A stretch of 20,747 nucleotides of DNA from UBA5070 sp039798065. GTDB lineage: Bacteria; Fibrobacterota; Fibrobacteria; UBA5070. Positions within the stretch are counted from its first letter, which is position 1, and every line of letters starts with the position of its first letter. Shown one piece after another: positions 14,340 to 20,747 of the stretch. Location of the stretch: contig JBDKGS010000042.1 in the NCBI GenBank assembly GCA_039798065.1, forward strand, positions 1 through 20,747, in the 5' to 3' direction. Under the pieces are notes generated by a model. The model ran no database searches, was not told where the DNA came from, and saw only the letters and a program-made list of their open reading frames with translations. Made by a program: the position numbers and the translations under genes.

Positions 14340-16116
14340 CAGCCGCGACCGGAACCGCGGTGCGGATGAACAATTCCTGCAGTTGAGTGGGAGCCACCGG
14401 CGAAGGTGCATCGCTCATCAAGTCCGCCGCGCTGGCGGTCTTGGGGAAGGCGATGATGTCGCGGATGGTGTCGATCTCCAACAGCAGCATGACCATGCGG
14501 TCCAAGCCAAAGGCCAAACCGCCGTGCGGGGGAGCGCCGAACTTGAGCGCGTCCAGCAAGAAGCCAAATTTTGCCTTGGCCTCTTCGTCGCCGATTCCCA
14601 GTGCCTTGAAGACGCGGGCCTGCATCTCGGGCGAGTGGATACGGATGGAACCGCCGCCCATCTCCACGCCGTTGAGTACCAGGTCGTAGCTCTGGCTGCG
14701 GACATTGGCCGGGTCCGACTCCATCTTGTCGATCTCGTCGGCGTAGGGAGCGGTGAAGGGGTGGTGCACGGAGTAGTAGCGCTGGGTTTCTTCGTCCCAT
14801 TCGAACATGGGTGCCGAATGCAACCACAAAAATTCCCACTGGCCCTTCTGCGCGAGCTTCAGGATCTCGGTGCCCAGCTTGATGCGAAGGGCGCCAAGGA
14901 CGCTCTCCACGCCCTTCTTCTTGTCGGCGCCAAAGAACAACAGGTCGCCGTCCTCCACGCCCACCAGCTTCGCCAGTTCGGCGCGCACTTCGGGGGTGAT
15001 GTTCTTGGCGGCAGGGCCGTTCCATTCGCCGTTCTGGATCTTGATCCAGGCCAGTCCCTTGGCGCCCAGCTTCCTGACATAATCTGTCAGCTTGTCGAGG
15101 TCGTTGCGGGTGATCTTCTCGGCCGCGCCCTTAGCGTTGATCAGACGAACCACGCCACCAGTGGTTGCCGCACCTTGGAACACCACGAAGCCGCAGGTCT
15201 TGGCCCATTCGGTCACGTCCTGGATTTCCAGGCCGTAGCGCAGGTCGGGCTTATCCGATCCGTACTTCTCCATCGCGGTGGCGAAGTCCATGTGCGGGAT
15301 CTGCGCGGGAATCTCTACGCCCAACACTTCCTTCCACACGCGGCGCACGCAACCTTCGGCGATGGCCATGATGTCGGGCATGGTGATGAACGACATCTCG
15401 ACGTCGATCTGCGTGAATTCGGGCTGGCGATCGGCGCGCAGGTCTTCGTCGCGGAAGCACTTGGCGATCTGCATGTAGCGGTCGTAACCGGCAACCATCA
15501 GCAGCTGCTTGAAGATTTGCGGCGACTGCGGCAGCGCGTAGAACGATCCGGGATGCACGCGGCTGGGCACCAGGTAGTCGCGGGCGCCTTCCGGAGTCGA
15601 CTTGGTGAGAATGGGCGTCTCGATATCCAAGAAGCCGTTCTCGTCGAAGTAGTCGCGGACAACTTTCGTCACCTTGTGGCGCGTGATGATTTGCTTTTGC
15701 ACGCTGGGGCGGCGCAGATCCAGGTAGCGGTACTGCAGGCGCAGTTCTTCGTTCACCTTGGCGTGTTCGGAAATCTCGAACGGAGGCGTTTCGGCCTTGT
15801 TCAACACCTTCACCGACTTGGCGAAAATCTCGATTTCGCCGGTCGCCAGCTTGGAATTGATCATTCCGCCGCGCGACTTGACTTCGCCGGTGACTTCAAC
15901 AACCCACTCGTGACGGAGTTTGTCGGCCGTCTCGTGCGTTTCTTTGCCGCAGATGTCGGGGTCGAAGGTGATCTGGGTGACGCCAAAGCGGTCGCGCAAA
16001 TCGATGAAAATGAGGTGCTCGCCGTGGTCGCGGTAGTTCTGGACCCATCCGCTCAGAGTGACGGTGGCGCCGACATGGGAAGCGCGCAGCTCCCCGCAGT
16101 TGTGTGTGCGGTTCAT
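14317..16116 (-). CDS. aspS: Aspartyl-tRNA synthetase (bacterial type)
   Basis: A 599-residue class II synthetase charging tRNA-Asp in the cytoplasm, full length for the bacterial type. The N-terminal anticodon-binding OB domain begins MNRTHNCGELR and includes LSGWVQNYRDHGEHLIFIDL. The catalytic domain has LPQSPQIFKQLLM, the motif 2 region CFRDEDLRADRQPEFTQID, the bacterial GAD insertion (about residues 285-420), and motif 3 GLAFGLDRMVMLL near the end. ATG 16116 is chosen because conserved homology starts there; in-frame ATG 16140 lies upstream. A short Ala/Pro tail (AAAATPPAA) is unusual and coincides with the 27-bp repeat. A tRNA-Asp gene lies 1.9 kb away on the other strand. Confidence 0.97.
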   Translation of the reverse strand: MNRTHNCGELRASHVGATVTLSGWVQNYRDHGEHLIFIDLRDRFGVTQITFDPDICGKETHETADKLRHEWVVEVTGEVKSRGGMINSKLATGEIEIFAKSVKVLNKAETPPFEISEHAKVNEELRLQYRYLDLRRPSVQKQIITRHKVTKVVRDYFDENGFLDIETPILTKSTPEGARDYLVPSRVHPGSFYALPQSPQIFKQLLMVAGYDRYMQIAKCFRDEDLRADRQPEFTQIDVEMSFITMPDIMAIAEGCVRRVWKEVLGVEIPAQIPHMDFATAMEKYGSDKPDLRYGLEIQDVTEWAKTCGFVVFQGAATTGGVVRLINAKGAAEKITRNDLDKLTDYVRKLGAKGLAWIKIQNGEWNGPAAKNITPEVRAELAKLVGVEDGDLLFFGADKKKGVESVLGALRIKLGTEILKLAQKGQWEFLWLHSAPMFEWDEETQRYYSVHHPFTAPYADEIDKMESDPANVRSQSYDLVLNGVEMGGGSIRIHSPEMQARVFKALGIGDEEAKAKFGFLLDALKFGAPPHGGLAFGLDRMVMLLLEIDTIRDIIAFPKTASAADLMSDAPSPVAPTQLQELFIRTAVPVAAAATPPAA

Positions 16117-16200
16117 AGTGATGGGGAAATGTAGGTCCATTTGAAGGCGCAAATGACTGGGGGCAATACTTGTCAGTGTGGTATTTGCGACCGGAATGGC

Positions 16201-16229
16201 TTGCCTGGCAGGGGCAAAGTGGGTTAGAT
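16201..16229 (+). promoter_or_regulatory. Possible promoter of the lipoprotein-phoH transcript
   Basis: TTGCCT and TTAGAT are separated by 17 bases, with the start codon of the lipoprotein 45 bases further on. The -10 match is poor, so this is only a candidate. Confidence 0.25.
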
Positions 16230-16274
16230 TCGCCCATAGTCAAACTTTTCTCGCACCTTCGACGAGGGATCTCC

Positions 16275-16652
16275 ATGCGCAAGCTGCTCGCAACCATTTC
16301 TGTCCTCTCCGCCATTTCTCTCACCGCTTGTGGTGGTGGTGCGGCTTCCAGCGGCGTCAGCGGGGGATCGGCCAAGCAGAGTCCCACCGCCGAGGTCAAC
16401 TCCGCTCGCGCCGAAGCCGAGGCTCAGGAAAAGACCCTTAGCGAGCTTCGCCAGGAAAAGGCCGAGTTGGAAGCCCAGCTTGAAGGCAAGTCGGCTCCCG
16501 CGGCTTCCGCACCTGCCGGTCCGACGGCGCCGCCAGCCGTGCCCGCATCCACTCCGGCACCCGCCGCCGCCCCAACAGAAGCGCCCAAGGAAGCACCTGC
16601 TGCCGCAGCACCTGCCGCGCCCGCCAAGAAGACCAAAGCCAAGGCCAAGTAG
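16275..16652 (+). CDS. Small coiled-coil lipoprotein with Ala/Pro-rich, Lys-ended tail
   Basis: A 125-residue protein. A signal peptide ends in lipobox LTAC at about residue 19, with GGG after it. Residues 38-72 form a charged heptad region (ARAEAEAQEKTLSELRQEK ...), likely a coiled coil. The remainder is an Ala/Pro-rich, flexible tail ending KKTKAKAK. This layout recalls small peptidoglycan-associated lipoproteins of the Lpp type, where a C-terminal Lys can be linked to the wall; the similarity is one of design only. GAGGG stands eight bases before ATG 16275. It lies just ahead of the PhoH gene on the same strand. Confidence 0.75.
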   Translation: MRKLLATISVLSAISLTACGGGAASSGVSGGSAKQSPTAEVNSARAEAEAQEKTLSELRQEKAELEAQLEGKSAPAASAPAGPTAPPAVPASTPAPAAAPTEAPKEAPAAAAPAAPAKKTKAKAK

Positions 16653-16716
16653 GCTGGCTCTTCAGAACCGGACAGCTCTGCTCGAAACCGCGACCGATGG
16701 CGCAAAAGCCGCCATC

Positions 16717-17625
16717 TTGCGCGATGGTGAACGCTACCTGCTGCGTGTGGAAAATGCATTCGGGGTCAAAATCCAAGCGCGCGAGCCAGGGTTCACCATC
16801 GAAGGTGGCAATCTCGACGGACACCGGATGGCGAGCAGTGTCCTGAAGGAGATGGTTCGGATCGCAGAAGGTGCGCAAGGGGACTTGGACGGCTATGTGG
16901 TCGATCTCCTTGTCCGCGACCAACTCGAAGCCAAGGCTCCAAGCAACCTTGGGCGGCCCATCCTGTACGATGCTCGAGGGCAAGCCGTCCAAGCTCGCAC
17001 GGAAGGCCAGCACCACCTGGTGGAAGCGGCTCGCAAGCACGAGTTGGTTTTCGCCATTGGGCCTGCAGGCACGGGAAAGACCTATTTGGCGATCGCCATG
17101 GCAGTTGCCGCCTTGCAGCGCCGAGAAATCGACCGAATCGTTCTGGTCCGACCGGCTGTGGAAGCGGGCGAAGAGCTTGGCTTCCTGCCTGGAGATCTCA
17201 ACGAGAAAATCGCCCCGTACTTGCAGCCGATGACGGACGCGTTGCAAGAGCTGCTTCCGCGAGCGCGCTACAAAGAATGCCTGGAAACCGGGCTCATCGA
17301 AATGGCGCCGCTAGCTTATATGCGGGGGCGCACCCTCAAACGGTGCTTCGCGATCCTCGACGAAGCTCAAAACGCCACCATCCCCCAGATGCGGATGTTC
17401 CTCACCCGCATTGGCATTGGCTCGAGAGCGATCGTGACGGGCGACCCCACCCAGGTCGATCTTCACCCGTCTTCGAAATCCGGCTTCGAGGACGCATGCC
17501 AAATTTTGGCGAATGTGCGAGGGATCGCGCAAATTCGTCTGCAAAGCAAGGATCAGATGCGTCACCCGCTTGTACAAGCGATCATCGATGCCTATGATTC
17601 CCGTTCCGCCACTCAAGGCGTCTAA
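16717..17625 (+). CDS. PhoH-like P-loop ATPase (YbeZ type)
   Basis: A 302-residue (minimum) cytoplasmic ATPase linked to RNA metabolism in the PhoH/YbeZ family. Walker A is GPAGTGKTYLAIAMA, followed by IVLVRPAVEAGEELGFLPGD. Walker B is RCFAILDEAQNATIPQMRMF, then SRAIVTGDPTQVDL, all family hallmarks. An N-terminal KH-like part (VKIQAREPGFTIEGG) precedes it. The start is a problem: homology seems to begin near 16675, but no ATG, GTG or TTG exists in frame between the lipoprotein stop (16652) and TTG 16717. The coordinates use that TTG; a CTG (16654 or 16678) would give the usual N-terminus. No YbeY gene follows. Confidence 0.88.
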   Translation: MRDGERYLLRVENAFGVKIQAREPGFTIEGGNLDGHRMASSVLKEMVRIAEGAQGDLDGYVVDLLVRDQLEAKAPSNLGRPILYDARGQAVQARTEGQHHLVEAARKHELVFAIGPAGTGKTYLAIAMAVAALQRREIDRIVLVRPAVEAGEELGFLPGDLNEKIAPYLQPMTDALQELLPRARYKECLETGLIEMAPLAYMRGRTLKRCFAILDEAQNATIPQMRMFLTRIGIGSRAIVTGDPTQVDLHPSSKSGFEDACQILANVRGIAQIRLQSKDQMRHPLVQAIIDAYDSRSATQGV

Positions 17626-17639
17626 GGAGAATACTGGAA

Positions 17640-17873
17640 ATGAACCTCTCGTTCGGCAGAGCCAATTACCTGATCATCGCGCTTGGCATCGGTCTGGCCA
17701 TCTGGGGCATGTACCTGCTCTCCCTGGGGCCCGTCGACAACAAAATCTCGTTGAACGTCGCGCCCTTCGTTTTGGCGGCCGCCTACTTGGTGGTCATCCC
17801 AGCCGGGATTCTCTTCCCCAACAAGAGTGCGCAAAAAATCGAAAAGACATCTGGACAGCCAAGCAAGTCCTGA
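17640..17873 (+). CDS. DUF3098-like small membrane protein
   Basis: A 77-residue protein with two transmembrane segments (YLIIALGIGLAIWGMYLLSL, then APFVLAAAYLVVIPAGIL) joined by a short GPVDNKISLNV loop and ending in a charged tail. The PVDN-x-x-S-x-NVAPF core matches DUF3098, a family found mainly in Bacteroidota and relatives, whose function is unknown. AAGGAG lies ten bases before the ATG. It follows phoH by 14 bases and is probably co-transcribed. Confidence 0.75.
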   Translation: MNLSFGRANYLIIALGIGLAIWGMYLLSLGPVDNKISLNVAPFVLAAAYLVVIPAGILFPNKSAQKIEKTSGQPSKS

Positions 17874-17894
17874 ATATCTTTGTTTCTCTCTAAA

Positions 17895-17969
17895 GGGCGT
17901 TTAGCTCAGCTGGTCTAGAGCATCTCCTTTACACGGAGAGGGCCGTAGGTTCGAATCCTACAACGCCCA
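17895..17969 (+). tRNA. tRNA-Val (anticodon TAC)
   Basis: A complete cloverleaf: acceptor GGGCGTT pairs with AACGCCC, then discriminator A. The D-arm is AGCTCAGCTGG, and the anticodon stem CTCC/GGAG encloses loop TTTACAC, giving anticodon TAC. The T-arm is GTAGGTTCGAATCCTAC. No CCA is encoded. It decodes GTA and related valine codons. Confidence 0.96.
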
Positions 17970-17995
17970 CTCGGCCTGCAAGCCTAGTGCCTTTA

Positions 17996-18069
<74 letters not shown>

Positions 18070-18071
18070 CT

Positions 18072-18103
18072 AAAAAGCCTCCGTCGAAAGACGGAGGCTT
18101 TTT
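18072..18103 (+). terminator. Strong terminator after the tRNA pair
   Basis: A 14-bp perfect stem (AAAAAGCCTCCGTC with its complement) around a GAAA tetraloop ends in a T run. Being symmetrical in A and T tracts it could work in both directions. A 16-base piece of it is repeated at 18151-18166. Confidence 0.93.
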
Positions 18104-18111
18104 GCTTTTAA

Positions 18112-18227
18112 CCCTTGTCACAGACAAGGGCGCCAACCCGCGAACGCTCCTCGAAAGACGGAGGCTGCCTCTGCCTTAGCGCAGTCGCAGACCAGGAAAT
18201 TTGTGTCACGGTTCTGTCGGTGACACA
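18112..18227. repeat. Cluster of inverted repeats between the tRNA terminator and the next gene
   Basis: CCCTTGTC/GACAAGGG (18112-18130, 3-base loop) is followed by a truncated copy of the tRNA terminator (16 identical bases, 18151-18166). Next is TGTGTCAC/GTGACACA (18202-18209 and 18220-18227, 10-base spacer). The last lies 38 bases before the next start codon and could be an operator; the others may be debris of terminator duplication. Confidence 0.55.
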
Positions 18228-18264
18228 GAACCGGTGGCGGAATGGCCGTGGGCGAGTGCAGGTT

Positions 18265-18951
18265 ATGCCGTATATGAACACCACCACTGGCAATTTGGGA
18301 TGGATCGCTCCGCTGTCCTTCGTGTTTGTATTGGCGGGTTGCGCAGCTCGGGCCCCAAAGGGCGCCGAGGTTGTGGCGCCCACCTGGAAAGGCGCGATCG
18401 ATTCCACCGCACGGCTAGGAGTGTATTTGGCTGCGCCGATTGGCGGGTACTCCCAGGCGGGCTTCGAGACCATGTCTCGCGCCGAAGAAGCCATGAAGTT
18501 GATGCGCCCCCGCTCCCGATGGACCTGGATCGATTCGTCCCATCCAGGAACCGATGCGTTGCGAGGCTGGGACCTGGATTCGCTTTCAATCCTGGTTCGC
18601 CAAGACAAGGCGCTGGAAGCTCGGCCGGGAACCGGATTGCGCAAAGCTGTTTTGGCAATCGCCCCTCCAACAAGAGCCGCCATACGCCGTGTTGGCAGCG
18701 CCTACCAACAGGACTTGATCGTGGTCTTGCGAACTGGTGGAGCGCGTGCGGAGAAGGATTCCACCAAGCTGTTCCAGGACAAGGCATGGTTCGGGATCTT
18801 CGATTGTGTGGACGGATCGCTGCTCTATTCCTTGCAGGCGCCCAGCGAAGGGAAACAGTCCGTTGCCGCCAGTGCCGAGAGCGACTGGGCTCGCAGCGTT
18901 TGGGACGAATTCCGTCAAGCGCTGGGAAATCTCCCCAAGCGATTGAAGTAG
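18265..18951 (+). CDS. Unrecognised lipoprotein
   Basis: A 228-residue protein starting at ATG 18265 (or 18274). A signal peptide (LGWIAPLSFVFVLAGC) ends in lipobox LAGC near residue 23. The mature part has a VYLAAPIGGYSQAGFETM segment, a central helical region, and a beta-like part (QQDLIVVLRTGGARAEKD, then KAWFGIFDCVDGSLLYSL), with a helical C-terminus. I do not recognise the family; the pattern is of a soluble alpha/beta domain tethered to the envelope. Its stop codon directly touches the stop of the convergent epimerase gene. Confidence 0.65.
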   Translation: MPYMNTTTGNLGWIAPLSFVFVLAGCAARAPKGAEVVAPTWKGAIDSTARLGVYLAAPIGGYSQAGFETMSRAEEAMKLMRPRSRWTWIDSSHPGTDALRGWDLDSLSILVRQDKALEARPGTGLRKAVLAIAPPTRAAIRRVGSAYQQDLIVVLRTGGARAEKDSTKLFQDKAWFGIFDCVDGSLLYSLQAPSEGKQSVAASAESDWARSVWDEFRQALGNLPKRLK

Positions 18952-19962
18952 TCAGAAGCGCGGACGAACGCGCCACCATTGGGCAAAGCGCTCAACGCCT
19001 TCGTCCAAGGAAATTTTTGGGTGGAATCCAGTCACGTCTTCGAGGCGCCGAACATCGGCGCAGGTTTCCCAAACATCTGCAGCGGGCGCGGGTTGTGGAT
19101 CGACCAACGCGGTAGCTCCCAAGTGCTTGGCCAAGAGATCGAGGAAGGTGCGGACTTCGGTCGGGCGTTCGCCGCCCACGTTCAGCGCGCGCCACGGCGC
19201 AGAGGAAACGCCTCGATCGGCGGGAGCCGAATTGTGGCTGCGAGGAGGTCGGGATGCGGTCCTCCAGATGGCTTCGATCACATCGTCGATGTAGGTGAAG
19301 TCTCGGCGCATGCGGCCTTCGGCAAACAGTTTCACGGGCTGCCCGCGCTCCAAGGATTCGGCGAACAGAAATGGCGCCATGTCCGGACGTCCCCAGGGGC
19401 CGTACACCGTGAAAAAGCGCAAGCAGGAACAAGCCAATCCAAACGAGTGCGCGTAGCTGTGCGCCATGAGTTCGCCAGAGCGTTTGGTCGCGGCATAGAG
19501 GCTAGCCGGATGGTCGCCACCGTTCGATTCTTGGAACGGAGTCTGGTCGAGGCCGTAAACCGAGCTTGTGCTGGCGAACAGAAAATGCTGAACCCCCGCA
19601 CGGCGACAGTTTTCAAGGATATGGACCGTTCCCTTCAGGTTCCCTTCGATGTATTCGTACGGGTGATCGATCGAATGCCGGACGCCAGCTTGCGAGGCGA
19701 GATGGAAAACCACGGAGAAGGCGTGCGTCGAGAACAGAGTCGACATTGCCGCGGCGTCGGCGATATCCAATTGGGAGAAGTGGAAACGGGCCGATCGCTG
19801 CAAAATTTCCAAGCGCGCCATTTTCCACCGCGGATCGTAATAACCGCTCAGATTGTCGATCCCGACGACATCGAGTCCCTCCTCCAACAGGCGCTGAGAA
19901 AGGTGAAACCCGATAAATCCGGCGCATCCGGTCACCAGAACTCGTTTGTCGTAAAGATTCAT
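18952..19962 (-). CDS. NAD-dependent sugar-nucleotide epimerase (UDP-glucuronate 4-epimerase-like)
   Basis: A 336-residue extended SDR enzyme acting on nucleotide sugars in the cytoplasm. The NAD-binding motif is VTGCAGFIGFHL near the start (GxxGxxG). The catalytic Ser/Thr region is FASTSSVYG, and Tyr-x3-Lys lies in LYAATKRSGE. Substrate-side motifs RFFTVYGPWGRPDMA and RRDFTYIDDVIEAIWR fit UDP-glucuronate 4-epimerase and related GalE-like enzymes. ATG 19962 was chosen for GGAAAAG upstream; ATGs at 19977, 19980 and 19989 are also in frame. It probably supplies a uronic acid for surface polysaccharide. Nothing adjacent confirms the exact sugar. Confidence 0.85.
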   Translation of the reverse strand: MNLYDKRVLVTGCAGFIGFHLSQRLLEEGLDVVGIDNLSGYYDPRWKMARLEILQRSARFHFSQLDIADAAAMSTLFSTHAFSVVFHLASQAGVRHSIDHPYEYIEGNLKGTVHILENCRRAGVQHFLFASTSSVYGLDQTPFQESNGGDHPASLYAATKRSGELMAHSYAHSFGLACSCLRFFTVYGPWGRPDMAPFLFAESLERGQPVKLFAEGRMRRDFTYIDDVIEAIWRTASRPPRSHNSAPADRGVSSAPWRALNVGGERPTEVRTFLDLLAKHLGATALVDPQPAPAADVWETCADVRRLEDVTGFHPKISLDEGVERFAQWWRVRPRF

Positions 19963-20082
19963 CAGAGGCTTTTCCATCATGGAATCCAAAGGTGTGGCAC
20001 AGTCGATTGCAGCTTAGTTGCGTTTTTTTCGCGTTTTTGTGTCGCAAACCGATTCGCTGACAACGACTTGCGCCACTTCCCC

Positions 20083-20111
20083 TTGACCGACAGCTTACAG
20101 GAGTCTAAATT
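20083..20111 (+). promoter_or_regulatory. Sigma-70-like promoter of rplM-rpsI
   Basis: TTGACC and TAAATT are separated by 17 bases, giving a leader of about 25-30 bases before the rplM ATG. The -35 is near consensus and the -10 matches four of six. Confidence 0.55.
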
Positions 20112-20143
20112 TCGGCCCTTCCCATTTTTTCAAAAGGTCAATC

Positions 20144-20581
20144 ATGAGCACCCTCACGCTTCCGGAGAAGGCTATCCAGCGCAAGTGGCTTGTCGTCGAC
20201 GCCAAGGACATCGTCCTGGGTCGCCTCGCCTCCCGCGTGGCTTACATCCTCAAGGGGAAGCACAAGCCTGTGTACGATCCCGCCCACGACATGGGCGACA
20301 ACGTGATCGTCATCAACGCGAACTTCGCCAAGCTCACTGGCACCAAGTTCACCGATAAGACATACTTCCGCCACTCCACCTACATGGGCGGCGGCAAGGA
20401 AATCACCTACCAGCACCTGCTGGCCAAGGATCCGGAAAAGCCCATTCGCAAGGCTGTTTGGGGAATGCTTCCCAAGAACACCCTGGGTCGCCGGATGTTG
20501 CTCAAACTCCACGTTTACGGTGGCGCCGAGCATCCTCACATCGCCCAGAAGCCCGAATCCATCGATATCACCAAGGTCTGA
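20144..20581 (+). CDS. rplM: 50S ribosomal protein L13
   Basis: A 145-residue ribosomal protein with the family hallmarks: WLVVDAKDIVLGRLASRVA, LKGKHKP, the GDNVIVINA strand, KTYFRHSTYMGG, and AVWGMLPKNTLGRRMLLKL with LHVYGGAEHPH near the end. It binds 23S rRNA early in large-subunit assembly. ATG 20144 follows AAGGTCAATC. As in most bacteria it heads an operon with rpsI, whose start is three bases after the rplM stop codon. Confidence 0.98.
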   Translation: MSTLTLPEKAIQRKWLVVDAKDIVLGRLASRVAYILKGKHKPVYDPAHDMGDNVIVINANFAKLTGTKFTDKTYFRHSTYMGGGKEITYQHLLAKDPEKPIRKAVWGMLPKNTLGRRMLLKLHVYGGAEHPHIAQKPESIDITKV

Positions 20582-20584
20582 TGA

Positions 20585-20747
20585 ATGAGCACTCCTCTCC
20601 CACGTAGCACCGGTCGTCGTAAGGAAAGCATCGCGCGTGTTCAGCTTGTTCCGGGTACCGGCAAGCGCACCGTCAACGGCAAACCCTTTGCCGAATACTT
20701 TCCCACTCCCACTCTCTTGATGGTCATGGATCAGCCTCTTGTGCTGA
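20585..20747 (+). CDS. rpsI: 30S ribosomal protein S9, N-terminal part
   Basis: The first 54 codons are present before the window ends. They read MSTPLPRSTGRRKESIARVQ, then LVPGTGKRTVNGKPFAEYFP, which is the conserved S9 N-terminus (TGRRK-x-S-x-ARV). ATG 20585 was chosen because the earlier ATG at 20581 runs into TAG after eight codons. Its partner gene rplM is directly upstream. Confidence 0.95.
   Translation, partial: MSTPLPRSTGRRKESIARVQLVPGTGKRTVNGKPFAEYFPTPTLLMVMDQPLVL

Overview
The window is about 20.7 kb of a GC-rich bacterial chromosome with compact, mostly minus-strand operons. No phage, insertion sequence, integrase or CRISPR array is visible. Many predicted lipoproteins, a DUF3098-type small membrane protein next to a PhoH ATPase, and a parallel beta-helix protein with a cadherin-like/He_PIG domain point to a Gram-negative of the FCB superphylum, perhaps Fibrobacterota. 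That taxonomic guess is an inference from gene content and is weak.

Layout. 1-3066 (minus): a lipoprotein with a possible jelly-roll, polysaccharide-lyase-like fold is translationally coupled (ATGA) to an exported right-handed beta-helix protein. The first 29 codons of a DUF547-like exported protein follow at the window edge. 3184-4523: an SbtA-type bicarbonate transporter gene lies between two 105-bp direct repeats. 4595-6745 (minus): a VTT membrane domain fused to a flavin disulfide reductase. 6974-7576 (plus): an unrecognised 200-residue protein.

7778-12728 (minus): the most interesting region, a RiPP-type operon built around a multinuclear iron oxidase (MNIO, DUF692). In order of transcription it holds a Cys-rich lipoprotein precursor, the MNIO enzyme, a BufC-like DUF2063 partner, a one-POTRA Omp85 barrel protein, a TIGR04283-like glycosyltransferase, an ECF sigma factor and a short zinc-binding anti-sigma factor. 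Several junctions overlap. Directly behind the precursor's TAG stop, in the same frame, 69 further codons encode a second six-cysteine module whose cysteine spacing is almost identical to the first. A normal gene caller would miss it. It is either a readthrough/recoded tandem precursor or a very recently broken one.

13096-16116 (minus): an acyltransferase-3 membrane protein and aspartyl-tRNA synthetase, whose 3' ends share an identical 27-bp sequence in different reading frames. 16275-17873 (plus): a small coiled-coil lipoprotein, a PhoH-like ATPase and the DUF3098-like protein. Then tRNA-Val(TAC), tRNA-Asp(GTC) and a strong terminator. 18265-19962: an unknown lipoprotein convergent with a sugar-nucleotide epimerase. 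20144-end: the rplM-rpsI ribosomal operon.

A short palindrome, roughly GAC-(A/T-rich 7)-GTC, typified by GACAGAATCTGTC, recurs about 20 times between 345 and 15088, mostly inside genes. There it imposes AT-rich codons unusual for this GC-rich DNA. I did not see it in the last 5.6 kb.
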